This document shows positions 46,514-54,624 of a DNA stretch of 64,000 nt, piece by piece (positions within the stretch are counted from its first letter, which is position 1; each line of letters opens with the position of its first letter). Source of the DNA: Harenicola maris (GTDB taxonomy: Bacteria > Pseudomonadota > Alphaproteobacteria > Rhodobacterales > Rhodobacteraceae). The position numbers and the translations under genes were made by a program. The notes under the pieces are model-generated. The model saw only the letters and a list, made by a program, of their open reading frames with translations, was not told where the DNA came from and ran no database searches. The stretch is taken from contig JADQAZ010000002.1 of assembly GCA_018524345.1 (NCBI GenBank), positions 806,001 through 870,000 of the forward strand, written 5' to 3'.

Positions 46514-47882
46514 GGGCGGTCTCCTTCGCCATATCCCAACAGGTCCTGCACATCTCCTCCCATCCCGCGGTATCGGTGGGCACGGGGGCATGCATCACAA
46601 AGGGGTCCTCGTAAAACCGGTAGCCCAGCAAAAGGGTCAAAAGCCCGATCGTCGTCAGTGTATGATCCGGCGCGCCCTGAAACTGCGCATGGGCCACGCC
46701 CACCTGCCACAACCGGCCCAGCATATGGTGATCCTCGGCGGCGAAATGACGGTCGACGAGGGGCTGCAAGGCGCCATCCTCAAAGAAGGGCGCATCATTC
46801 AGCCCCTGCAGATCCGCCACAAACCCCGCCCGCGCCTGCGCCACTCTGGCGAAGGGCGAGGCCTCCCATGCCGCAGGAAACACCTGCTGCATCGCCTGAT
46901 GGCGCGAGGGGGCGGGTTGCCACAAAATGGCCTGCAGCTCCGGCACATGCTCCGTCTCGAAAAACCAGCCGCCGAAATGCACCATCAAATGGGCCAGATA
47001 GGAAAACTCGTCCTTCAGGGCAAAGCCAAAGCTCCGCCCCCGCGCCACAACATGATTGCCGATCTCGCGCAGGCGACTGCGCGCGGGGCTGTTCAATTGG
47101 GCGCTGTAATCGCTGCCGATCCACTGGCTGATCGCCTGCGCAAGGGCGACCATGGCAACCGTGCCAAGGGCGGCCTCGTCGGCGGGGTCCAGATGCAGGG
47201 GCCTGCGCGCCCGCATCGGCGCAGGTGCGCCGCAGGGGGTATGCCGAACGAACAGCTCTGCTGTGTCCTCCACATACCATTCAATCACCGCGCCAGAGCG
47301 GGTGAAGCAAAACCGCTGCACATGTTCAGGGCGCTGGGCGATGTGGGTCAAAAACACCCCCGTGGTCAGCGGGTCCCAGAACCGAAAGAACCGGTCCGCC
47401 CGCCGCTCCTCCCCGTGGGTGACCTTCAACAGCCCGCGCAGATGCGAGCGCAACTCGTCAAATCCGGCGGTGCAGCGCAGGAACACCCCCGTGCCCTTGC
47501 CCATGTGATCGGCAAAGAAATCCTCGATGAACTTGTCCCACTCGCGCCCCGCACGGCTCAGGTCCACCAGCCACGGCCCCTGCGCATCCTGCGCAGATCC
47601 GGTCTGAAACAGCGGCTCGGCGGGCAGTTCGGGGTCGAGACAGTCAAGGTTGTTCATCCCCACGGCCTCGGCCCGCCGCACCCCGTCCAGCACCGCATAA
47701 AGGCGCAGGCCCTCGGGCCGCTCGGCAAATTCGGGGATCATTCCGGCCGGGCAACTGGGCCTGTCCCATGCCGGGGCGTCGCTGTCGGGCAGGGCGCCTA
47801 TGGCAATCTCGGCCTGAACGATCTCTACGGTGACGCGCTCTGCGGTGTCGGGCGAGGGGGCGGGAATTGGCAAATCAGTCAC
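46506..47882 (-). CDS. DUF4123 T6SS adaptor with long C-terminal extension
   Basis: A 458-residue protein with a DUF4123 domain at about residues 55-190 (RLYAVLDGVRRAE, GPWLVDLSRAG, FFRFWDPLTTGVFL). DUF4123 proteins are adaptors that load a specific effector on VgrG/PAAR. The C-terminal 260 residues are mostly helical (QAISQWIGSDYSAQLNSPAR, FGFALKDEFSYLAHLMVHFG) and are not part of the minimal domain; they may bind the effector. It heads the minus-strand module and is divergent from PAAR. Confidence 0.85.
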   Translation of the reverse strand: MTDLPIPAPSPDTAERVTVEIVQAEIAIGALPDSDAPAWDRPSCPAGMIPEFAERPEGLRLYAVLDGVRRAEAVGMNNLDCLDPELPAEPLFQTGSAQDAQGPWLVDLSRAGREWDKFIEDFFADHMGKGTGVFLRCTAGFDELRSHLRGLLKVTHGEERRADRFFRFWDPLTTGVFLTHIAQRPEHVQRFCFTRSGAVIEWYVEDTAELFVRHTPCGAPAPMRARRPLHLDPADEAALGTVAMVALAQAISQWIGSDYSAQLNSPARSRLREIGNHVVARGRSFGFALKDEFSYLAHLMVHFGGWFFETEHVPELQAILWQPAPSRHQAMQQVFPAAWEASPFARVAQARAGFVADLQGLNDAPFFEDGALQPLVDRHFAAEDHHMLGRLWQVGVAHAQFQGAPDHTLTTIGLLTLLLGYRFYEDPFVMHAPVPTDTAGWEEMCRTCWDMAKETAHG

Positions 47883-48118
47883 GGGTCACAATCGTTCGAT
47901 ACAAATTATTAAGATGTATTTTTATCTGTAGGGCCCCCCGTAAGGTCAAGGTCAGGAAATCCGATTTTGCCCCTGTTGCGCCCCGCCCACAGCATGCCCT
48001 CGGGGCCACAATCCAGCGCCAATCCGTGGGTATGGAAATGCGCGGCTTGAAGGGGCCCGCCCATGCCCCTATCCTCTTGGCGAGTTTAGTGATTTTTACA
48101 CCTCGGGAGACGCATTTA
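47883..48118. promoter_or_regulatory. Divergent promoter region of the two effector modules
   Basis: A 236-bp gap between the minus-strand DUF4123 gene and the plus-strand PAAR gene. The first 60 bp are AT-rich (ACAAATTATTAAGATG and following) and should contain the minus-strand promoter. No defined operator was found and no lux-box-like palindrome is visible. Confidence 0.4.
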
Positions 48119-48382
48119 ATGGTTCCAGTAGCGCGTATGGGCGACAAACACGCCTGCCCCCTGTGCAAAGTGGTCACTCCCATCGTCGGCGGCAGCGCGG
48201 TGCATACCTGCGACGGCAAGCCCGTGGCCCGTGTGGGCGACAAAACCGGCTGCGGCGCGACGATCATCAAGGGCTCTTCGCAATCCACGGCCGATGGCAA
48301 ACCCGTGGCCTATATGGGCGCGCAAACATCCCACGGCGGCACCATCATCACCGGCTCGCCGCAAAGCAAGGTCATGCCCTGA
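48119..48382 (+). CDS. PAAR domain spike-tip protein
   Basis: An 87-residue stand-alone PAAR protein (MVPVARMGDKHACPLCKVVT, PVARVGDKTGCGATIIKGSS). PAAR proteins cap the VgrG trimer, bind zinc through conserved Cys/His and sharpen the T6SS spike. ATG 48119 follows GGGAGA. It is the first gene of the plus-strand module; the DUF4123 gene follows after 25 bp. Confidence 0.93.
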   Translation: MVPVARMGDKHACPLCKVVTPIVGGSAVHTCDGKPVARVGDKTGCGATIIKGSSQSTADGKPVAYMGAQTSHGGTIITGSPQSKVMP

Positions 48383-48407
48383 CCCTGCCAAGGATGCCCG
48401 CTGTAGA

Positions 48408-49322
48408 ATGAGTGCCCCAGTGATTGAATACACCCGATACCAGAGCCGCCCCTTCGTGGCGGACGGCTCCGACCCCGGCCCGTTGCAGGGGCCAGAGGCC
48501 ACGCCGCCGCTGAAAACCTATGCCGTGATCGACGCCAGCAAGGTCTTTGCCCTGCCTGAAAAGCTGACCGGCGGCACCGATCCCCATTGCTGCCTCTATA
48601 AGGACGCCGCGGCCCTCGGCGAGGCCGCGCCATGGCTGGTCGAACTCACCCTCAAGGGGCAGCTGGCCGCAAACCTGATCACCCATTCTGATCCCCCCAT
48701 GCGGTGGGAGCTGTTGCAATACGAGGCCGCGATTTTCTTTCAATCCGCCGCCGATCTTGCCAGCCTGCGCGCCCATTTGCGCCGCTACACCTCTGTCCCC
48801 GATGAGGGCGGCGCGCAGTTCCTGCTGCGCTTTTATGATCCGGTTTTCCTCTCTGCCCTGATCGAGGCCATGACGCCCGAGGAAAAGGCAGGCTTCCTTG
48901 CCCCCATCGCCCGCCTATCGGCCATTGTCACCACCTATGACGGCGCATGGATCTACCACCAATTCGAGCCAACCGAGGCCCTTGCCGAAACCGCCTCCGC
49001 CCCCCTCGTCTTTGACCGCGAAAAACGCCACCAGCTGCGCAACATCGGCTTTCGCCGACGCGCATGGGCCATTTCCAAGGGCGCGGGCCATGATGCCAAA
49101 ACCGCCCGCGACTTTGAACGCCACTGCGTGCGGATGATGGCCTGCGATTACCATGACGACACCCGCCTGCTGGAGCTTTTCGCCCTCTACCGCCAGTTGC
49201 CCGGCGCGGCACAGCCCGATTTCCTGAAAACCGCCCGCAGCGGGGCCTTCTCCCCGCGCGCATTGGGCTTGCATTTTTGCAAGCAGCATGGGCTGACTTA
49301 CCCCGAAGGAGCCAGCCAATGA
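48408..49322 (+). CDS. DUF4123 T6SS adaptor, second copy
   Basis: A 304-residue protein with a DUF4123 domain at about residues 36-165 (TYAVIDASKVFALP, APWLVELTLKGQ, FLLRFYDPVFLSAL). It is shorter than the other DUF4123 protein in the island, and the C-terminal third is different, consistent with a different effector. ATG 48408 was chosen because the protein begins cleanly after the PAAR gene. The stop overlaps the effector start as ATGA, so adaptor and effector are coupled. Confidence 0.85.
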   Translation: MSAPVIEYTRYQSRPFVADGSDPGPLQGPEATPPLKTYAVIDASKVFALPEKLTGGTDPHCCLYKDAAALGEAAPWLVELTLKGQLAANLITHSDPPMRWELLQYEAAIFFQSAADLASLRAHLRRYTSVPDEGGAQFLLRFYDPVFLSALIEAMTPEEKAGFLAPIARLSAIVTTYDGAWIYHQFEPTEALAETASAPLVFDREKRHQLRNIGFRRRAWAISKGAGHDAKTARDFERHCVRMMACDYHDDTRLLELFALYRQLPGAAQPDFLKTARSGAFSPRALGLHFCKQHGLTYPEGASQ

Positions 49323-51160
49323 CCACCTGTCTTGAATGCGGCGATGTTGACCTGATCTATGTGCTCGCCTGCGGCGATCCGGCCATCGGCGAAAGCCAGC
49401 TCCTGATGTATGCGGGCGAGGAACTCGCCGCCCTCAACGCAGAGATTGACGAACTCAACGCCGCCTTCGATGCCCTCACACGGGCCAATCAGGGGGTCGA
49501 TCCCAATGCCTCCAACGAGGCGCAGGAAAACCTCGCCAAGATGCTCGACGGCTATGTGACGCCGACGCGGAACCTACCGGAAAAGCATCTGGTGCAGGGC
49601 TACTCCCTCTACCGCAACCGCTGGACCCGCATCCGCAGCGACAAGATGTCCAATCACTGGCGCCGCATCCCGATCCCGCCCGAGGTCCGCGACGTCGAGG
49701 AGGGCACAGGCCAGCTCCCCCGCCAACGCGCCCTTGCCGCCTTCCGCGAGGCCAAGGACAAGATCGCCAGTGATCTGGCCAAGGGCATCACCTTTCGCGG
49801 CCAATTGGCCAAGGTGCAGGTCGCGGGCTCTATCTCCGATGTCTGGGACACGAACTGGACCCGTTGGGTCGATGACGTGAACGACAGCCTGAGCTATTCC
49901 ACCACCAGCCCGATCCACGACTATTCCCACGGCGCGCAGCTTTTGCGCGGGTATGCGGGCTACGGCGCGACCATCGGCTACAACGCCAAACAGCGCAGCT
50001 TTTCCATGAATGCCAACGCCGAGGTCCGCGCCGTTCTGGGCGAGGCCGAGATGAAACTCGTGGGCTACTTTCCTGACCGCGAGGGCTGGCACGCGCTAAT
50101 CACCTATGGCGTCAATGACGGCACCGACCACGGCCGTCAGGACCAGATGGACTTCGGCTACTTCCGCTTCACAGGCACGATCACGGCCCATGCCATGCTG
50201 GGTGCCAGCCTGATGGGCACCGCGGGCGTGGAATACAAACGGCTGCCCGACGGAAGCCTCGGCACCCTGCCTGCCCCCGCGGGGGTCAAGGGCAATGTCT
50301 CCTTCGAGGCCTTCGCAGGCGTCGAGGCCGGCGGCAGCGCAAAGGGCGGGCTGGAATGGGACAACCCCGACAAACGCGCCTCCACCGGCGTCGAAGGCTG
50401 GGCCGCGATCTTTGAACTCGGCGTCTCGCTGGCGGGCAACGCGGGCATCGGCGGCGAGGTCACCTTCCGCGTCGAATTCGACGACCGCACCCAGAAATTC
50501 ATGTTCCGCTGTCAGGCACAGCTGGTCATCGGCCTTGGCGCGAAGGGGAGCCTTTCGGGCTCCATCGGCTTTGGCACTGTGTTCGAACTGGTGATGTATG
50601 TCTTCCACCAGCTCAAGGACAACAACTTCTCCTTCCTCAGCTTCATCAGCGAAAGCGCCTTCCGCGCCATTGTCGCCATGTCGATCTTTGCCATCAAACA
50701 CGGCAAGGCGGCCCTCGAATCCCTGATGACAGCGGGCGGCAACCTCTTTGCCGCCATCGGCGATTTCCTGACGGAGATCATCTCCGCCCCGGGCGAGGCC
50801 CGCGATTTCGCCAAACACATCAAAACCGCGCCGGAGGAGCTTTTCTACGCCCCGCCAGAGGCCAAAGGCGCGATCCTCTATTCCCTGAGCGAAACCTTCG
50901 TCCGCTCCCGCGAGGAACATCAAGAGGCCGCCATCCTTGTGGTGCTGCGCACGGTGCAAACCCGTCTGGAATGGCAAAAAATCGCAGAGCGCGTCACCCC
51001 GACCGGCACGAAATCCAGCTATGCCGCCGGTATGAGCCGCCTCAACTGGGTGATGGATTTCGGCAACCAGACCGAATTCAACCGCCTTATCGCAGCCCTG
51101 CCTGACGACAGCTTTATCGACGCAGGCACCCCGATCGACAGGTCCCGCACCTATGCCTAA
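49319..51160 (+). CDS. Putative T6SS effector with Gly/Ala-rich core
   Basis: A 613-residue protein without a secretion signal. An N-terminal region (1-130) has a short coiled coil (EELAALNAEIDELNAAFDAL). Residues about 284-420 are Gly/Ala-rich with alternating strands (ASLMGTAGVEYK, GVSLAGNAGIGGEVTFRVEF), followed by amphipathic hydrophobic helices (420-460, FELVMYVFHQL, AFRAIVAMSIFAI). This layout resembles a family of large T6SS-associated proteins found behind DUF4123 adaptors, and suggests membrane insertion. The overlap with the adaptor upstream and the SUMF1-fold gene downstream supports an effector role. No catalytic motif is seen. Confidence 0.65.
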   Translation: MTTCLECGDVDLIYVLACGDPAIGESQLLMYAGEELAALNAEIDELNAAFDALTRANQGVDPNASNEAQENLAKMLDGYVTPTRNLPEKHLVQGYSLYRNRWTRIRSDKMSNHWRRIPIPPEVRDVEEGTGQLPRQRALAAFREAKDKIASDLAKGITFRGQLAKVQVAGSISDVWDTNWTRWVDDVNDSLSYSTTSPIHDYSHGAQLLRGYAGYGATIGYNAKQRSFSMNANAEVRAVLGEAEMKLVGYFPDREGWHALITYGVNDGTDHGRQDQMDFGYFRFTGTITAHAMLGASLMGTAGVEYKRLPDGSLGTLPAPAGVKGNVSFEAFAGVEAGGSAKGGLEWDNPDKRASTGVEGWAAIFELGVSLAGNAGIGGEVTFRVEFDDRTQKFMFRCQAQLVIGLGAKGSLSGSIGFGTVFELVMYVFHQLKDNNFSFLSFISESAFRAIVAMSIFAIKHGKAALESLMTAGGNLFAAIGDFLTEIISAPGEARDFAKHIKTAPEELFYAPPEAKGAILYSLSETFVRSREEHQEAAILVVLRTVQTRLEWQKIAERVTPTGTKSSYAAGMSRLNWVMDFGNQTEFNRLIAALPDDSFIDAGTPIDRSRTYA

Positions 51161-52130
51161 CGCAGGCCTCATCACCACCGCCGCCGCCGCCATTGCCGCG
51201 ACCCTAGGAGCAGGAGCTTATCTCATGGGCTGGTTTTCCGCCGATACCCAAGACCCCGCCGCCCTCGCCGAACAGATCAAGGCGGAGGCGATCTATGTTG
51301 CCCCCGCAACCTTTGGCGCGGGCAACTACGACGTTGACGTCTACACCCCGGACGGCGGGGTAGAGACCCGCCCCGTGGCCTATACCGACGACACCCGCCC
51401 GGCGCAGGAGGTCACCCTCGCGGGCTTCTACATGTCGCCCTATCTGGCAAGCAACGCCGAATACGCCGCCTTCCGCGCCGCCACGGGCCGCAAAACCCTG
51501 CCGGATGACGGCCCCGTCAACTGGGACGCTCCCGATGTCGCCGCCGCCATGCCCTTTCATGAGGCAGAGGCCTTCTGCGCATGGCTGGGGGAGGTCACGG
51601 GCCTGCCATTCTCCCTCCCGACAGAGGACCAATGGGAACTCGCCGCCCGCAGCGGCGGCCATACCGTTCCTTGGGCAACCAGTGACGGCACATGGAAAAA
51701 GGGCGAAACCATCTGGGCCCCCACCACCGACGGCTTCGTCGCGGATCGCCCCACACGCGGTCAGGTGCCGCCAAACCCCATGGGCTTTGGCGACATGACC
51801 GGCGCGGTCGGCGATTGGGTCATCACGCCCGACACCGAGGCCCGCATCATCAAGGGCGCCTCTTACTTCGACGCCACCATCCCCACACGCGGCGTCATCG
51901 CCCCAAGCACCCGCGAGGCCCTCGTGGCGCAGGGCGAGCTAGGCGAGGCACAGCTGGAAATGCTGGGGGATCTTGAGGCGGGCTTCTTCGGCTCCGCTGG
52001 CGTGCGCTGCGTCATCAACATGGCGCAGGGGCCCGAGGACAGCGGCTTTGGCAAGCCCGCAGGCGTCGCCACGGACCTGCCGGATATCCACGGCCCCTAC
52101 GACGAACAGCACCGCCTGATCCCGCGTTAA
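51153..52130 (+). CDS. Membrane-anchored SUMF1/FGE-fold protein, likely non-catalytic
   Basis: A 325-residue protein with an N-terminal anchor helix (residues 5-29) and a periplasm-facing domain of the formylglycine-generating-enzyme fold (GFYMSPYLASNAEYAAFRAA, FSLPTEDQWELAARSGG, GVRCVIN). The segment where catalytic cysteines are normally found reads GASYFDATIPTRG, without Cys, so enzymatic oxidation is unlikely. It overlaps the effector gene by 8 bp. A periplasmic, non-catalytic binding fold next to a presumed membrane-active effector fits an immunity protein; this is inference. Confidence 0.72.
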   Translation: MPNAGLITTAAAAIAATLGAGAYLMGWFSADTQDPAALAEQIKAEAIYVAPATFGAGNYDVDVYTPDGGVETRPVAYTDDTRPAQEVTLAGFYMSPYLASNAEYAAFRAATGRKTLPDDGPVNWDAPDVAAAMPFHEAEAFCAWLGEVTGLPFSLPTEDQWELAARSGGHTVPWATSDGTWKKGETIWAPTTDGFVADRPTRGQVPPNPMGFGDMTGAVGDWVITPDTEARIIKGASYFDATIPTRGVIAPSTREALVAQGELGEAQLEMLGDLEAGFFGSAGVRCVINMAQGPEDSGFGKPAGVATDLPDIHGPYDEQHRLIPR

Positions 52131-53056
52131 TAGCCCGCGCTGCGATCCACGAGGTTGGCCAAGGGCTGGCCCGCCTCGTGGCGCGCGATATTCTGGGCAA
52201 TAGACAGCGAGGCGGTCCCCGCCCGCGTCTCTGACGCGATATGGGGCGTGACGGTGACGCGCGGATGCGCCCAATAGGGATCATCCTGCGGCAAAGGCTC
52301 GGTGCGGAACACATCCAGCGTCGCATGGGCAATCTGCCCGCTCTCCAGCGCCGCAAGCAGCGCAGCATCATCAATCAACGGCCCGCGCCCGGGGTTGATG
52401 ACAAAACTCCCCTTCGCCATCAGGGCAAGGCGCTCCGCGTTCAGCACGTTCAGGGTCGCAGGCGTCTGCGGCAAGAGCAAGACGCAGAAATCCGCCCCGC
52501 GCAGCGCCTCCGTCAGGCCCTCCTCGCCATGGTAACAGGCGATGCCGGGCAGGTCCTTGGCCGAGCGGCTCCAGCCCCGCACATTGAAATTCAACCCTGC
52601 AAGCGCCGCCCCTGCGGCGGCCCCCAGCTCTCCGATGCCAAGAATCGTCACGATCCGGTCGGCGGCCAGCGGCGGCGCTTTCGTGACCCACTGATGATCC
52701 GGGTTCACGATATGCGCATCCATCCCCAGATGATGGCGCAGCACATGCCCCGTCACCCACTCGGTCATCCCTTGGGTCAGACTGTCGTCCACCATACGGG
52801 CAAAAGGCTGGGTTAATGTCTCGTTGCGCAGGGCCACCTCGACCCCAGCCCAAAGGCCCAAAATCGCCTTGCAGGCGGTATAGGGCGCGAAATCCTCTAT
52901 CGGGCCGTTGGGGGCGAAAACGATGTAATCCACTGTCTCGGGCGCGAAATCCAAACCCAGCTCATAGTCCAGCCCGGTGTTGTCCAAAGCATGGCGCAGC
53001 GGTGCCTCATACTCGGCCCAGCGTTTCTCGGCGGCGGCAAACAGAACCCGGATCAT
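52127..53056 (-). CDS. ghrA: Glyoxylate/hydroxypyruvate reductase A
   Basis: A 309-residue D-2-hydroxyacid dehydrogenase that reduces glyoxylate to glycolate or hydroxypyruvate to glycerate with NAD(P)H. The Rossmann loop is VTILGIGELGAAAG, followed by RGWSRSAK, and the catalytic Arg-Glu-His lies in INPGRGPLIDD, FRTEPLP and VTPHIAS. The divergent N-terminal domain fits GhrA. It is coupled to the upstream VOC gene by ATGA and converges on the SUMF1-fold gene with a 4-bp overlap. It could detoxify glyoxylate from the ethylmalonyl-CoA pathway. Confidence 0.88.
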   Translation of the reverse strand: MIRVLFAAAEKRWAEYEAPLRHALDNTGLDYELGLDFAPETVDYIVFAPNGPIEDFAPYTACKAILGLWAGVEVALRNETLTQPFARMVDDSLTQGMTEWVTGHVLRHHLGMDAHIVNPDHQWVTKAPPLAADRIVTILGIGELGAAAGAALAGLNFNVRGWSRSAKDLPGIACYHGEEGLTEALRGADFCVLLLPQTPATLNVLNAERLALMAKGSFVINPGRGPLIDDAALLAALESGQIAHATLDVFRTEPLPQDDPYWAHPRVTVTPHIASETRAGTASLSIAQNIARHEAGQPLANLVDRSAGY

Positions 53057-53463
53057 GCGGCAAAAATCGCGTCGGAACTGGCAAAACCCTTCACCTCGAT
53101 CGGGTTGCCCGAAGGGTCGCGAAAGAACATCGTGCTCTGCTCCCCCGGCTCTCCGGCAAAACGGGTCGAGGGCGGGATCACAAACTCAACCCCCGCCGCC
53201 ACCAACCGCTCGGCCAAGGCCTCCCATTCCGGCTTGCTCAACACCACGCCCAAGTGAGGCATCGGCACCATATGGTCCCCCACCTTGCCGGTGGACCGGG
53301 TCGCAAAAGGCTTGCCCAGATGCATGGAAATCTGATGGCCGAAAAAGTTGAAATCCACCCATGTCTCGGTCGAGCGCCCCTCGGCACAGCCCAGAACCTC
53401 GCCGTAAAAGGCGCGGGTCCTGTCCAGATCGGTGACGTTATAGGCCAGATGAAATACGCTCAT
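53053..53463 (-). CDS. VOC family (glyoxalase-like) protein
   Basis: A 136-residue protein with two beta-alpha-beta-beta-beta modules: FHLAYNVTDLDRTRAFYGEV, HLGVVLSKPEWEALAERLVA and FRDPSGNPIEVKGF. His and Glu residues at the usual metal positions (HLAY, HLGV, EVKG) are present, so it may be a metal-dependent lyase or dioxygenase; the substrate is unknown. The stop overlaps the ghrA start. Confidence 0.85.
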   Translation of the reverse strand: MSVFHLAYNVTDLDRTRAFYGEVLGCAEGRSTETWVDFNFFGHQISMHLGKPFATRSTGKVGDHMVPMPHLGVVLSKPEWEALAERLVAAGVEFVIPPSTRFAGEPGEQSTMFFRDPSGNPIEVKGFASSDAIFAA

Positions 53464-53472
53464 ACGCGCTCC

Positions 53473-54624
53473 TTAGCTCAGGCTCGCCCGTGGGCGGTGA
53501 ATATGCGCGGAATGCACAAGGCCAAAGGCCGCCAGCAGAACCAGCATGGCAGAACCCCCATAGCTGACCAGCGGCAGCGGCACCCCGACCACCGGCATCA
53601 GGCCCATCACCATGGACATGTTCACCGCGAAAAACAGGAAGAACGTCGCCGCCACCCCAAGGGTCACAAGCGAGGCATAACGGTCCCGCGTGCTCAGGGC
53701 CGTGACGATGCAAAACACCAGAATAAGCCCGTAAAGCGCGAGCAGAGATATCGCTCCGACAAAGCCGAACTCCTCGGCCAGTGTCGTGAAAATAAAGTCG
53801 GTGTGCTTCTCGGGCAGAAAGTTCAACCGCGACTGCGTGCCCTGCATAAACCCGCGCCCCGTCCAGCCACCCGAACCAAGGGCGATCTTCGACTGGGTGA
53901 TGTGATAGCCCGCGCCCAAGGGGTCGGACTCGGGGTTCAAAAAGGTGTCGATCCGCCGGTATTGATAGTCCTTCAACAGCTGCCAAGGCAGCCCGCGCGA
54001 ATAGAACACAGCCGAGACAAGCGCCACGCCAGAGCCCAAGACCCCCGCAAAATACAGCCAATGAACACCGGCGCAAAACATCACAATCGCCCCGCCCGTC
54101 ACCAACAGGATCGAGGTCCCAAGGTCAGGCTGCCTCAGCACCAGAAAGGTCGGCAACAGGATCAGGATCACAGGGATAATCACCCAGACGATCCGCGATT
54201 TCTTTGAAATATCAAGCCAGTCGTAATAGGCCGCCAGCATCATCACGAGGGCGATTTTCATCAACTCCGAGGGCTGAAGCTGCATAAACCCAAGGTTGAT
54301 CCAACGCTGCGCCCCCTTGCCCTGCACGCCAAAGAACTCGACATAAAGCAGCAAGATGATGCCCACGACATAGGCCATGATGCTCATGTTGCGCCAAACG
54401 AAAATCGGCACCACGGCCACGGCAAACATGATCGCCATGCCAAACAAAAACCGCTTTACCTGCGGCTCCGCCCAAGGGGTGATCGACCCGCCCGCCACGG
54501 AAAACAGCATCATAAACCCGATGCTCGCGACAGCGGTCAGCAGCAAAACCAAAGGCCAGTTCATATACAGAACCTTCGAGATGCCGCTCGGCACCGCGCG
54601 CAGGGAATGTTCGAGGTAACTCAT
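53473..54624 (-). CDS. rodA: Peptidoglycan glycosyltransferase RodA
   Basis: A 383-residue SEDS polymerase with about ten membrane helices. Landmarks include GAQRWINLGFMQLQPSELMK, LRQPDLGTS, the functionally important Asp region near IDTFLNPESDPLGAGYH, and MPVVGVPLPLVSYGGS. RodA polymerises glycan strands for side-wall elongation together with PBP2, encoded by the overlapping upstream gene. It is the last gene of the mreB-C-D-mrdA-rodA operon. Confidence 0.95.
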   Translation of the reverse strand: MSYLEHSLRAVPSGISKVLYMNWPLVLLLTAVASIGFMMLFSVAGGSITPWAEPQVKRFLFGMAIMFAVAVVPIFVWRNMSIMAYVVGIILLLYVEFFGVQGKGAQRWINLGFMQLQPSELMKIALVMMLAAYYDWLDISKKSRIVWVIIPVILILLPTFLVLRQPDLGTSILLVTGGAIVMFCAGVHWLYFAGVLGSGVALVSAVFYSRGLPWQLLKDYQYRRIDTFLNPESDPLGAGYHITQSKIALGSGGWTGRGFMQGTQSRLNFLPEKHTDFIFTTLAEEFGFVGAISLLALYGLILVFCIVTALSTRDRYASLVTLGVAATFFLFFAVNMSMVMGLMPVVGVPLPLVSYGGSAMLVLLAAFGLVHSAHIHRPRASLS

